A DNA stretch of 20,506 bases from an uncultured Faecalibacterium sp. (GCA_934525325.1 CAKSZE010000029.1:1-20506); one strand, 5' to 3'. Numbered from the stretch's first letter, positions 7,809-14,270 are shown. Notes: generated by a model from the letters alone, not told the origin. A program made the numbers and translations.

Positions 7809-7840
7809 AATGCCGGGCAGCCTGCGGGCTGCCCGGCATT
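7809..7840. terminator. 14-bp perfect hairpin with UGCG tetraloop
   Basis: Stem 7809-7822 / 7827-7840 is perfect, with a TGCG loop on the plus strand closed by C-G (a UNCG-class tetraloop). It lies 49 bases past the stop codon of the 108-residue minus-strand gene, so a terminator role is natural. Yet the stable loop and the following ATTTTCACGGG are on the plus strand, where no gene ends. The same loop and flank occur in the element at 12358-12624. The rest of 7702-7888 shows a second small hairpin (GCTGCAC..GTGCAGC near 7758-7778) and no gene. Confidence 0.6.
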
Positions 7841-7888
7841 GCATTTTCACGGGTCAAATTGCAGCAGAGAGCGTCCCCTGCAAAAGCA

Positions 7889-8215
7889 TTACTGCGCAGG
7901 CGATGGGCAGCTGCCGTCCCCCGGGACGTAGAGGTTGTTGGAGACGAACTCCAGCTTATCCTTGAGCACCAGTTCAAGGTTTGCGACGGCGTGCACCATA
8001 TTGGTGGCGGAGTCGTTCACCTCCAGCAGCTTGCAAAGATCCAGACCATCCAGATCCATGGCTTTCTGCATCTTCCGGCTTTCGGCGCACAGAATGTGGC
8101 TGAGCGCCGTTTCCTGCAAAGCAATGCTCTCCATCAGGTCCACAACAGCCTGATCCAGACTGACCTTGGGCATCTCCGGGCACTGAGAACGGGCGCAGGG
8201 TGTATCGATCATCAT
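7889..8215 (-). CDS. Small helical protein of the 'ALSHILxAE' Firmicute family (unknown function)
   Basis: A 108-residue, mostly helical soluble protein. The core is DLMESIALQETALSHILCAE followed by a second amphipathic helix (LLEVNDSATNMVHAVANLELVLKDKLEF). This pattern is familiar from small Bacillus and Clostridium proteins, often encoded near spore-surface or collagen-like proteins, but its function is not established. The N-terminal CARSQCPEMP holds two Cys. The start has tandem ATGs (8215, 8212) preceded by AAGGAAGG. It follows yerC by 59 bases in the same direction, with no terminator between, so the two are probably co-transcribed. Confidence 0.75.
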   Translation of the reverse strand: MMIDTPCARSQCPEMPKVSLDQAVVDLMESIALQETALSHILCAESRKMQKAMDLDGLDLCKLLEVNDSATNMVHAVANLELVLKDKLEFVSNNLYVPGDGSCPSPAQ

Positions 8216-8274
8216 AGGGCAAAACCTTCCTTTCCGGTCGTGTGCCCTATCCTATGCTGCGGCGGATGCGGCTG

Positions 8275-8583
8275 TTACTGCATTTCTGCCTGTGCACGCA
8301 CCTTCTCAATGGTATCGCGGTAGCCGCCGGAGCCATACTGGATGCAGCGGTTGATGCGGCTGATGGTGGCAGTGCTGATCTCCACCGCCTTGACGATCTG
8401 CTCGTAGGTGGCACCGTCCAGCAGCAGCTTTGCAGCCTGCAGGCGCTGTGCCATATCCGAGATCTCCTTTACAGTGCACAGATCCTCAAAAAAGGCGTAG
8501 CACTCCTCCCGGCTCTCCAGACTGAGGATGGCATCAAACAGTGCATCCGTTGTCTCGTTTCTTCTGGATTTTTTTTCAGCCAT
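8275..8583 (-). CDS. yerC: YerC/YecD family TrpR-like regulator
   Basis: A 102-residue DNA-binding protein of the Trp-repressor superfamily. Residues about 8-90 are helical and end with a helix-turn-helix (GATYEQIVKAVEISTATISRI). Bacillus YerC is a small member of unknown ligand, sometimes linked to purine or amino-acid metabolism. I place the start at ATG 8583 (MAEKKSRRNETTD), because AAGGAG lies 7 bases upstream. A further 13 codons upstream are open but have no ribosome binding site and read through the leader hairpin. The promoter at 8663-8691 carries a palindrome in its spacer, a possible site of self-regulation (inference). Confidence 0.88.
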   Translation of the reverse strand: MAEKKSRRNETTDALFDAILSLESREECYAFFEDLCTVKEISDMAQRLQAAKLLLDGATYEQIVKAVEISTATISRINRCIQYGSGGYRDTIEKVRAQAEMQ

Positions 8584-8608
8584 TGTTTTTCTCCTTATTA
8601 TAACAGCG

Positions 8609-8640
8609 GCGGCAGCGGGCAAAGCAGACAGTGCTGCCGC
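8609..8640 (-). other. Strong hairpin in the yerC leader
   Basis: An 8-bp perfect G+C-rich repeat (GCGGCAGC 8609-8616, GCTGCCGC 8633-8640, 16-base loop) ends about 12 bases before the yerC ribosome binding site at 8591-8596. There is no U-run, so it is not a terminator. It may control translation or RNA stability. Confidence 0.45.
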
Positions 8641-8662
8641 GCGGAATATTCTGCACGCTATT

Positions 8663-8691
8663 ACTTTAGCACTTCAAAGTGTGAAAGTCAA
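8663..8691 (-). promoter_or_regulatory. Strong promoter of yerC with palindromic spacer
   Basis: On the minus strand, TTGACT (8686-8691), a 17-base spacer and TAAAGT (8663-8668). The spacer contains CACTTnnAAGTG (8670-8681), a 10-of-12 palindrome placed where a repressor would block RNA polymerase. A TrpR-type dimer such as YerC itself is a reasonable candidate, but this is inference. Confidence 0.75.
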
Positions 8692-8825
8692 GGCCTGTGG
8701 GTGAATGGTTTTCAATTGTTGACGTGTTTAGTTTTATTCTCTTCATACATGAAAGAAAATCATCTAAAAATTATTCCCAGAAAATGGCTTGAATTGGCGC
8801 ATCCTCTGAACTTGTGACAGAAATA

Positions 8826-8854
8826 TTGACAATTGGTGAAAACCGGAATAAAGT
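8826..8854 (+). promoter_or_regulatory. Consensus promoter of the T-box/cstA transcript
   Basis: TTGACA (8826-8831), a 17-base spacer and TAAAGT (8849-8854). The predicted start of transcription is near 8861, giving a leader of about 420 bases before cstA. It diverges from the yerC promoter. The 8692-8825 stretch between them is A/T-rich and holds nothing else I can name. Confidence 0.85.
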
Positions 8855-8860
8855 AGAACA

Positions 8861-9200
8861 CAATCATTCAGCAAATGCAAGGAACAGGACATGATCTTCT
8901 GCATCACCCTCTTTCAGCGAGCCGCTTCTCGGGTGAAAAAGCGGCAGTCAGGAGCAGAGGACCCTCGCCTGCGAGCAGCCTGTGTGAACCGGGTTTTGTG
9001 CCCCTCAGTAGCACGGTGCCGTCCAGCCCACGTTATCGGGCAGCATGGTCAGCGTACCATGCGTGGGAGAGTGGCTGTTTTACACAGCAAGCGAAGTGGT
9101 ACCGCGGAGTAATTGCCCCTGCCCTGGCAGGCGGGAGCAGAAGCCTTCGTCTTCGGAGCATGGCCGGAACACGGTCATGTGCTGAGGACGAAGGTTTTTT
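8861..9200 (+). promoter_or_regulatory. T-box riboswitch controlling cstA (likely tRNA-Leu)
   Basis: A T-box leader binds a specific uncharged tRNA and then prevents transcription termination. Stem I: basal pairs 8885-8888/8968-8971, upper helix 8896-8902/8954-8960, and a distal arm with AGCGAGCCGC and GGGTGAAAAAGCGGC at 8916-8945, matching the tRNA-elbow-binding loops of known T-boxes. The specifier-loop 3' side is ACCCTCG (8961-8967). The codon in register, followed by a purine, is CTC (8964-8966), Leu. GAGC at 8973-8976 fits the K-turn. Stem III pairs CCCAC/GTGGG and GCATGGT/ACCATGC (9027-9067). The T-box AAGTGGTACCGCGG (9094-9107) has bulge TGGT (9097-9100), which pairs with ACCA, so discriminator A as in tRNA-Leu. 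The terminator is at 9144-9200. Class call very confident; amino acid moderate. Confidence 0.93.
9144..9200 (+). terminator. Terminator arm of the T-box
   Basis: A 23-base arm (9144-9166) pairs with 9172-9194 through a 5-base loop with a few G-U pairs, followed at once by TTTTTT (9195-9200). It lies just downstream of the T-box antiterminator sequence, as expected for the default 'off' structure when the cognate tRNA is charged. Confidence 0.92.
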
Positions 9201-9284
9201 ACGCTCCGGGGCAACGCTTTGCCGGACGGCAGCCCATTGTTCCGAGCCTGTTGCAGAGTGAAAAAAGGAAAGAGGTAGAAAACT

Positions 9285-11012
9285 ATGAATACGCTGGTCA
9301 TCGTATTGATCGCAGCGGTGTGCCTGTTTGGCGCTTATGTGCTTTACGGCCGCTGGCTGGCTAACAAATGGGGCATCGACCCCGCTGCCAAGACCCCGGC
9401 TGTCGTCCACGAGGATGGCCGGGATTATGTGCCCACCAACGGCTGGACGGTGTTTGCCCACCAGTTCAGTTCCATTGCCGGTGCAGGCCCTGTTACCGGT
9501 GCCATTCAGGCCGCAGCTTTCGGCTGGCTGCCGGTGCTGCTGTGGGTGCTGCTGGGCGGCATCTTCTTCGGCGCTGTCACCGACTTTGGCGCCCTGTACG
9601 CTTCCGTCAAGAACGACGGCAAGAGCATGGGTATGCTGATTGAAAAGTACATCGGTAAGACCGGCCGCAAGCTGTTCCTGCTGTTCTGCTGGCTGTTCTG
9701 CGGCATCGTCATTGCCGCCTTTGCGGACATGGTTGCCGGCACCTTCAACGCCTTCGGCGCAGACGGCGCAATGGTCGAGGCTGCCAAGACCAACGGCGCT
9801 GCCGGTATGGTTTCCATCATGTTCATGGTGTTCGCTGTTGTCTTTGGCCTGCTGCAGAAGAAGTTCAACTTCTCCGGCTGGAAGGAAAGCGTTATCAGCA
9901 TCGTGTTCATCGTGCTGTCCTTTGTCATCGGCGCAAACCTGCCCCTGATCCTGGGCAAGGCTGCTTGGAGCTACATCACCTTTGTTTACATCTTCTTTGC
10001 TGCCGTGCTGCCCATGTGGCTGCTCAAGCAGCCCCGTGACCACATGACCACCTTTATGTTCGTGGCCATGATCGTGGGCGCTGTGGTCGGCCTGCTGGTG
10101 GCACATCCCACCATGAACCTGCCTGTGTTCACCGGCTTTACCAACGAAAAGCTGGGCACCATGTTCCCCATCCTGTTCGTCACCGTGGCTTGCGGTGCAG
10201 TTTCCGGTTTCCACAGCCTTGTTTCTTCCGGTACTTCCTCCAAGACCGTTGAGAATGAGAAGGATATGCTGAAGGTCGGCTATGGTGCCATGATCCTTGA
10301 AAGTCTGCTGGCTGTTCTGGCTCTGTGCGTTGCCGGTGCTGCCGCAGCTGCCGACGGCACCCCTGCCGCTGGTACTCCGTTCCAGATCTTCAGCCGCGGC
10401 GTTGCCGGTTTCTTTGAGATGTTCGGCGTGCCCGCTTACGCTGCTACCGTATTCATGACCATGTGCGTTTCTGCACTGGCACTGACCAGTCTGGATGCTG
10501 TGGCCCGCATTGGCCGCATGAGCTTCCAGGAGCTGTTCAGCGTGGACGACATGGAGCACGCTGAGGGCTGGCGCAAGCTGTTCTGCAATGTGTACTTCTC
10601 CACCTTTATCACGCTGGTGTTCGGCTTTATCCTGACCAAGATCGGCTACGCCAACATCTGGCCGCTGTTCGGCTCTGCCAACCAGCTTCTGAGCGCACTG
10701 GTGCTGGCTACCCTGTGCGTGTTCCTGAAGGTGACCGGCCGCAGCAACAAGATGCTGTTCCCCCCGCTGATCATCATGCTGTGCGTTACCTTTACCGCAT
10801 TGGTGCAGCGCCTGATCGCCATGGTCAAGGCCATCAGCTCTGCCGCTTCTGTTACCATCCCTGCCGGTGAGACCACTTGGGGCGCTGTGTTTATCGCAAA
10901 CGGCCTGCAGCTGATCCTTGCCGTGCTGCTGATCGTGCTGGGCCTGAACATTGTGTTCCACTCCTTCTCCGCTTACAAGAAGGCTGAGCACAACAGCGAA
11001 GCAAAGGCTTGA
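9285..11012 (+). CDS. cstA: Carbon starvation protein CstA family transporter
   Basis: A 575-residue inner-membrane protein with about 14-16 hydrophobic segments. The family signature HQFSSIAGAGPVTGAIQ starts at residue 59, and DFGALYASVKNDGKSMG follows the third helix. CstA was first seen as a starvation-induced peptide-uptake protein in E. coli, and it and its paralogue BtsT carry pyruvate with protons. The substrate here is open. It is shorter than E. coli CstA (about 700), as is usual for the compact Gram-positive branch. GAGGTA precedes the ATG by about 8 bases. Expression is governed by the T-box at 8861-9200, so uptake should rise when a specific tRNA is uncharged. It is monocistronic, with a terminator at 11056-11096. 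Codon use is strongly biased, as in a highly expressed gene. Confidence 0.95.
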   Translation: MNTLVIVLIAAVCLFGAYVLYGRWLANKWGIDPAAKTPAVVHEDGRDYVPTNGWTVFAHQFSSIAGAGPVTGAIQAAAFGWLPVLLWVLLGGIFFGAVTDFGALYASVKNDGKSMGMLIEKYIGKTGRKLFLLFCWLFCGIVIAAFADMVAGTFNAFGADGAMVEAAKTNGAAGMVSIMFMVFAVVFGLLQKKFNFSGWKESVISIVFIVLSFVIGANLPLILGKAAWSYITFVYIFFAAVLPMWLLKQPRDHMTTFMFVAMIVGAVVGLLVAHPTMNLPVFTGFTNEKLGTMFPILFVTVACGAVSGFHSLVSSGTSSKTVENEKDMLKVGYGAMILESLLAVLALCVAGAAAAADGTPAAGTPFQIFSRGVAGFFEMFGVPAYAATVFMTMCVSALALTSLDAVARIGRMSFQELFSVDDMEHAEGWRKLFCNVYFSTFITLVFGFILTKIGYANIWPLFGSANQLLSALVLATLCVFLKVTGRSNKMLFPPLIIMLCVTFTALVQRLIAMVKAISSAASVTIPAGETTWGAVFIANGLQLILAVLLIVLGLNIVFHSFSAYKKAEHNSEAKA

Positions 11013-11055
11013 TTCTAATCCTGCCATTCACAATCCTGTTTTCAATAAACAAAAT

Positions 11056-11096
11056 GCCGCTGACGATGCGCAAAGCCGTCAGCGGCGTTTTGTTTT
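11056..11096. terminator. Bidirectional terminator between cstA and the GNAT gene
   Basis: Stem GCCGCTGACG (11056-11065) / CGTCAGCGGC (11077-11086), then GTTTTGTTTT on the plus strand and ATTTTGTTT on the minus strand. It serves the convergent cstA and GNAT genes. The plus-strand U-tract runs into the GNAT stop codon at 11095. Confidence 0.9.
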
Positions 11097-11562
11097 ATTC
11101 CGGCAGTTCCATTTCATGTTCCATGGGTACAAAGCCGAACTTTTCATACAGCGGCCTGCCCATTGCGGTCGCTTCCAGCGAGATGGCCGTCACCCCGCGC
11201 CGGTGCGCATCCTCCACCAACCGGGTCAGGATGCGGGTCGCAATGCCCTGCCTCCGGTACTGCGGTGCGGTGTACAGATTCATAAGGTAGGCTTTCCGAC
11301 CGGTGGGGTTATGGACGGTGGGCATGACCTGAAAATAGCTCACGGCGCCGGTGCCTGCCAGCGTTTCACCGTCCCAAAGGAGATACGCCGTGTGGGTGTT
11401 CTCAGCAAAGGCCTTCTGGTAATAGGTCCGTGTCTGGCTCTCCACCTCCGGTAGCGGAGTATCTTCCGGCAGCTGATTGGCTGCCCGCAGCACCCGGCAG
11501 CGCACCGCTACCAGCAATTCCAGCTCTGCCAGCGTGGCTTTCTGTTCGGTAAGGTTCAGCAA
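11095..11562 (-). CDS. GNAT family N-acetyltransferase
   Basis: A 155-residue acetyl-CoA-dependent acetyltransferase. The acetyl-CoA-binding motif A is the QYRRQGIATRIL region (RRQGIA at 103-108), preceded by the beta-strand AYLMNLYTAP and followed by LYEKFGFVPM, the typical motif B. The acceptor is unknown. The start is TTG at 11562, inside the last codons of the upstream hydrolase gene (7-base overlap), with GGAGGAA at 11568-11574 well placed. No ATG is available nearby, so the TTG start and translational coupling are likely. Confidence 0.9.
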   Translation of the reverse strand: MLNLTEQKATLAELELLVAVRCRVLRAANQLPEDTPLPEVESQTRTYYQKAFAENTHTAYLLWDGETLAGTGAVSYFQVMPTVHNPTGRKAYLMNLYTAPQYRRQGIATRILTRLVEDAHRRGVTAISLEATAMGRPLYEKFGFVPMEHEMELPE

Positions 11563-12248
11563 TTGTGTTCCTCCCAGCTATGCAGAGCGGCCAGTTGAGT
11601 CTCGGTATGGAACCAGTGTTCCCCGCCCTCCAGAATGGTCAGGTGTGCCCCGGTCTGCTGCCGGAACTGCTCCATGGCGGTGTGCCCGGTAAGAGGGTCT
11701 GTATCGGCATAGAGCACCTGTGTGGGCACTTTCCAGTGCAAGGGGTGTTCCCTTACCCAACACAGATACGGCCACGAGAGGGTTTCGTCCATAGCGGTGG
11801 GGATCTCCCCTGCCGTGCGCAGCTGCTCCTCCGTTACCCCCGCCTGCTGCATCAGGTCAAGGATAAGCTTTTCCATATCCACGATCGGGGACACGAGCAG
11901 AGCCTTTTCCGGCTGCTGCGACTGCAACGCCTGCATGGCGAACCACGCCCCGATACTGACCCCGTACACACGGATATGCTTCCACACCGGCTGCATCCGG
12001 GCATAGACTGCCTGCAGCTCCCGGGTGACCACCCACGGCACCAGCTTTTCCGGGCTGTTTTTCCGGGTGCCGTGCTCCGGCAGATCGACAGCCAACACCT
12101 GCCAGCCTGCCGGGCAGGCTGTGCGGGCAAAGCGGGCCGCCTCGGCTGCGCTGCCGTTTTTGCCGTGGACATAGAGATAGACCCTGCGGCTGCGCTTGCC
12201 GTACAGGACAGCCGGAATGCCTGCGACCTCGAGCTTGATTTTTTCCAT
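11556..12248 (-). CDS. Alpha/beta-fold hydrolase (serine esterase/lipase-like)
   Basis: A 230-residue soluble alpha/beta hydrolase. Oxyanion region YVHGKNGSAAEA (27-38), nucleophile elbow GVSIG with Ser98, Asp182 or Asp184 in YADTDPLTG, and His211 in GGEHWFH. These fit a Ser-Asp-His triad. The substrate is unknown. I place the start at ATG 12248 (MEKIKLEVAG), which has AGGAGGGAG 5 bases upstream. The 25 further open codons upstream lack a ribosome binding site and overlap the promoter. It is translationally coupled to the GNAT gene. Confidence 0.9.
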   Translation of the reverse strand: MEKIKLEVAGIPAVLYGKRSRRVYLYVHGKNGSAAEAARFARTACPAGWQVLAVDLPEHGTRKNSPEKLVPWVVTRELQAVYARMQPVWKHIRVYGVSIGAWFAMQALQSQQPEKALLVSPIVDMEKLILDLMQQAGVTEEQLRTAGEIPTAMDETLSWPYLCWVREHPLHWKVPTQVLYADTDPLTGHTAMEQFRQQTGAHLTILEGGEHWFHTETQLAALHSWEEHNC

Positions 12249-12294
12249 AACGGCTCCCTCCTGTTTTGGGGCGCATTGCGCCCTGTTTTTCTCT

Positions 12295-12323
12295 ATGATA
12301 GCACAAGCAGCTGACAAACACAA
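12295..12323 (-). promoter_or_regulatory. Possible promoter of the hydrolase/GNAT pair
   Basis: On the minus strand, TATCAT (12295-12300) with a weak -35 TTGTGT (12318-12323) at 17 bases. The predicted start is near 12288, leaving a leader of about 40 bases to the preferred ATG at 12248. Confidence 0.45.
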
Positions 12324-12420
12324 ACAGGAAAAAGTTGCTGTCTGCCCCTATGGCAAAACGGTTTTGAATGGCCTCCGCTGCGCTCTGGCCATTGTTTAAG
12401 GAAAATATATTTTAATATTT

Positions 12421-12461
12421 GAGGTTCTGAAACGCCTGCGGGCGTTTCAGAACCTCTTTTT
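12421..12461 (+). terminator. Hairpin A of the palindromic element
   Basis: Perfect 16-bp stem 12421-12436 / 12441-12456, loop TGCG, then TTTTT. It has the form of an intrinsic terminator on the plus strand, but no plus-strand gene ends here. An A/T-rich block lies directly upstream. Confidence 0.65.
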
Positions 12462-12519
12462 CACAGAAGGGGTCGTAACTGGAAACGGCAGCTGTTACCT
12501 CTTATGTTCTCTCCCGTGA

Positions 12520-12559
12520 AAATGGGATAACGGAGCGTCCGCAGACGCTCCGTTATCCC
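12520..12559 (-). terminator. Hairpin B of the palindromic element
   Basis: Perfect 16-bp stem 12544-12559 / 12524-12539. On the minus strand the loop is TGCG and is followed by ATTTTCACGGG. It is the inverted counterpart of hairpin A, with a changed stem sequence but the same length and loop. Confidence 0.65.
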
Positions 12560-12633
12560 GAAATAATAAAACATAATTCCGCTGAATATGGCCAGAGCGG
12601 CAAGCGGCGGCCATTTGAAATCGTTCTACACAA

Positions 12634-12669
12634 AAAGAGCCACCGCACAGGACTGTGCGATGGCTCTTG
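12634..12669 (-). terminator. Terminator of the oadG-oadB transcript
   Basis: On the minus strand, AAGAGCCATCGCACA and TGTGCGGTGGCTCTT pair across a 4-base loop, followed by TTTTTG. It lies about 20 bases past the oadB stop codon. Confidence 0.9.
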
Positions 12670-12689
12670 GGGAATGCTTCAGGATATGC

Positions 12690-13898
12690 TTAGCCGAAGA
12701 TGTTGATCAGGATACCAGCAGCAACGGCAGAACCGATAACGCCGGCCACGTTGGGGCCCATAGCGTGCATCAGCAGGAAGTTGGAGGGGTTCTCGCTCTG
12801 ACCCACCTTCTGGGAAACACGAGCAGCCATAGGCACGGCAGAAACGCCGGCAGAACCGATCAGGGGGTTCACCTGACCGCCGGTCAGCTTGTACATGACC
12901 TTGCCGCACAGCACACCGGCTGCGGTGCCGAAGGAGAAGGCGATCAGACCCAGCACGATGATGAACAGGGTGCGGGTGTTCAGGAAGGTGTTTGCACTGG
13001 TGGTGCAGCCAACAGACAGAGCCAGGAAGATGGTGATGATGTTCATCAGCTCATTACCGGCGGTCTTCTGGATACGATCCACAACGCCGCACTCCTTCAT
13101 CAGGTTACCCAGCATCAGCATACCGACCAGAACGGCGGCATCCGGCACGATGAGGGAAACGATGATGGCGACCATGATGGGGAAGATGATCTTCTCGGTC
13201 TTGGAGACGGTGCGCAGCTGCTTCATGACCACAGAGCGCTCCTTGGAGCTGGTCAGCGCCTTCATGATGGGCGGCTGGATAACGGGCACCAGTGCCATGT
13301 AGCTGTACGCTGCCACAGCGATGCTGCCCAGCAGCTCAGGTGCCAGACGGGAGGTAACGAAGATAGCGGTGGGGCCGTCGGCACCGCCGATGATGGAGAT
13401 GGCAGCGGACTGCTTCTGGGTGAAGTCCACCAGACCGGTAGCGGCCAGCAGACGGGCGCCCATATAAGTACCGAAGATACCAAACTGTGCGGCAGCGCCC
13501 AGCAGCAGGCTCTTGGGGTTGGAGATCAGGGGTGCAAAGTCGGTCATAGTGCCGATGCCGAGGAAGATCAGCGGCGGGTAGATGCCCAGCTTAACGCCCA
13601 TGTAGAGCATATCGGCCAGACCGCCGTTGTTCAGGATCTCGACCCACATGGGGTGCTCCAGACCGTCACCAACGAAGTACTGCATGTGGATGATGCCGCT
13701 GCCGGGGAGGTTGGCAAGGATCATGCCAAATGCCATGGGCAGCAGGATCAGGGGTTCGAACTCCTTGACGATGGCGAGGTACAGCAGAAAGCAGCCCACG
13801 CAGATCATCACGGCGTACAGCCAGCCGCCGGGCTGGCCAAACTGTGCAAAGCCGGAACTTTGGAAAATACCGACCAGAGTATCAATAAACTGTGTCAT
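12690..13898 (-). CDS. oadB: Sodium-pumping decarboxylase, beta subunit (OadB/GcdB/MmdB family)
   Basis: The 402-residue integral membrane subunit that couples decarboxylation of carboxybiotin to sodium export in oxaloacetate, methylmalonyl-CoA or glutaconyl-CoA decarboxylases. It has about nine to eleven membrane segments. The SIIGGADGPT motif carries the essential channel Asp (D174). The conserved C-terminal block GVSAVPMAARVSQKVGQ..NPSNFLLMHAMGPNVAGVIGSAVAAG is intact, so the subunit looks functional. Length is normal for the family. AGGAGG lies 7 bases before the ATG. It follows oadG by 15 bases. The substrate-giving alpha subunit and biotin carrier are not in the window, so which acid is used cannot be told. 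Confidence 0.95.
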   Translation of the reverse strand: MTQFIDTLVGIFQSSGFAQFGQPGGWLYAVMICVGCFLLYLAIVKEFEPLILLPMAFGMILANLPGSGIIHMQYFVGDGLEHPMWVEILNNGGLADMLYMGVKLGIYPPLIFLGIGTMTDFAPLISNPKSLLLGAAAQFGIFGTYMGARLLAATGLVDFTQKQSAAISIIGGADGPTAIFVTSRLAPELLGSIAVAAYSYMALVPVIQPPIMKALTSSKERSVVMKQLRTVSKTEKIIFPIMVAIIVSLIVPDAAVLVGMLMLGNLMKECGVVDRIQKTAGNELMNIITIFLALSVGCTTSANTFLNTRTLFIIVLGLIAFSFGTAAGVLCGKVMYKLTGGQVNPLIGSAGVSAVPMAARVSQKVGQSENPSNFLLMHAMGPNVAGVIGSAVAAGILINIFG

Positions 13899-13913
13899 GC
13901 TCTTCCTCCTGTG

Positions 13914-14270
13914 TTAAAACGGGGCCGTGGTGTCGTTCACGCCGGCTTTGCCCCAGCCATTTTTGCCACGACGCACTGCCTTGAGGGTGTACTTGCCGTT
14001 GCCCATTGCATGGATAGCAGCCATAATGGCAGCCACCACATCACCGGGGATGCCTTCCTCTACCTGAGGAGCGGGCGCAGCCTGCTGTACCGGAGTGGCA
14101 GCGGGCTTTGCGGCAGGTGCCTGCGCAGCAGTCTTGGCGGCCTTCTTCTTGGCATTCATCGAGTCGAAGATCTTGCCCTCCAGCGTGATGATAGCCATCA
14201 GCAGCACGAGGATCAGGAACACCAGCACGATACCAGTAATGGTAACGACCACATCGAAACCTAAGTCCAT
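13914..14270 (-). CDS. oadG: OadG-family sodium-pump decarboxylase gamma subunit
   Basis: A 118-residue protein with one membrane helix (residues 8-30), a charged stretch, a flexible Ala/Pro/Lys linker (about 42-70), and a C-terminal segment VAAIMAAIHAMGNGKYTLKAVRRGKNGW with the Trp typical of clostridial OadG. It anchors the peripheral decarboxylase subunit to the beta subunit. The Ala/Pro linker stops before any biotinyl domain (no MKM/MKL site), so the biotin carrier must be a separate protein. AGGAGGAA precedes the ATG. Promoter at 14340-14368. First gene of the pair with oadB. Confidence 0.88.
   Translation of the reverse strand: MDLGFDVVVTITGIVLVFLILVLLMAIITLEGKIFDSMNAKKKAAKTAAQAPAAKPAATPVQQAAPAPQVEEGIPGDVVAAIMAAIHAMGNGKYTLKAVRRGKNGWGKAGVNDTTAPF

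Larger units (their letters stand above)
12358..12624. repeat. 267-bp palindromic (foldback/MITE-like) element with two internal hairpins
   Basis: This fills most of the gene-free gap 12324-12689. The two halves are inverted, diverged copies meeting at CAGCTG (12489-12494). Outer ends: ACGGTTTTGAATGGCC (12358-12373) and, on the minus strand, ACGATTTCAAATGGCC (12624-12609), 13 of 16 identical with only transitions. Each arm then has CCGCT..GCTCTGGCCAT, an A/T-rich stretch (GGAA..TTTTA.TATTT), a perfect 16-bp hairpin with TGCG loop, and TTTTCAC(A/G)G. No coding frame fits. No clear target-site duplication is seen. It may be a miniature mobile element, or a structured RNA or DNA element. Confidence 0.75.

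Noticed and set aside
7801..7965. Short plus-strand frames over 7687-8323
   Set aside because: They cover hairpins and the opposite strand of two supported genes, with no ribosome binding site or recognisable product.
8597..8602. TATAAT directly before the yerC ribosome binding site as a promoter
   Set aside because: Transcription would start downstream of the ribosome binding site and there is no -35 at proper spacing. The TTGACT/TAAAGT pair at 8663-8691 is far better.
9033..11027. 664-codon open frame antisense to cstA
   Set aside because: It mirrors cstA almost exactly, is rich in His and Gln with no recognisable domain, and starts inside the T-box leader region. The strongly biased codon use of cstA avoids the codons whose complements are stops, which leaves the opposite strand open.
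12588..14264. 558-codon open frame antisense to oadB and oadG
   Set aside because: Low-complexity His/Gln/Gly product opposite two well-supported genes with ribosome binding sites, promoter and terminator. It is a by-product of GC-rich codon use.
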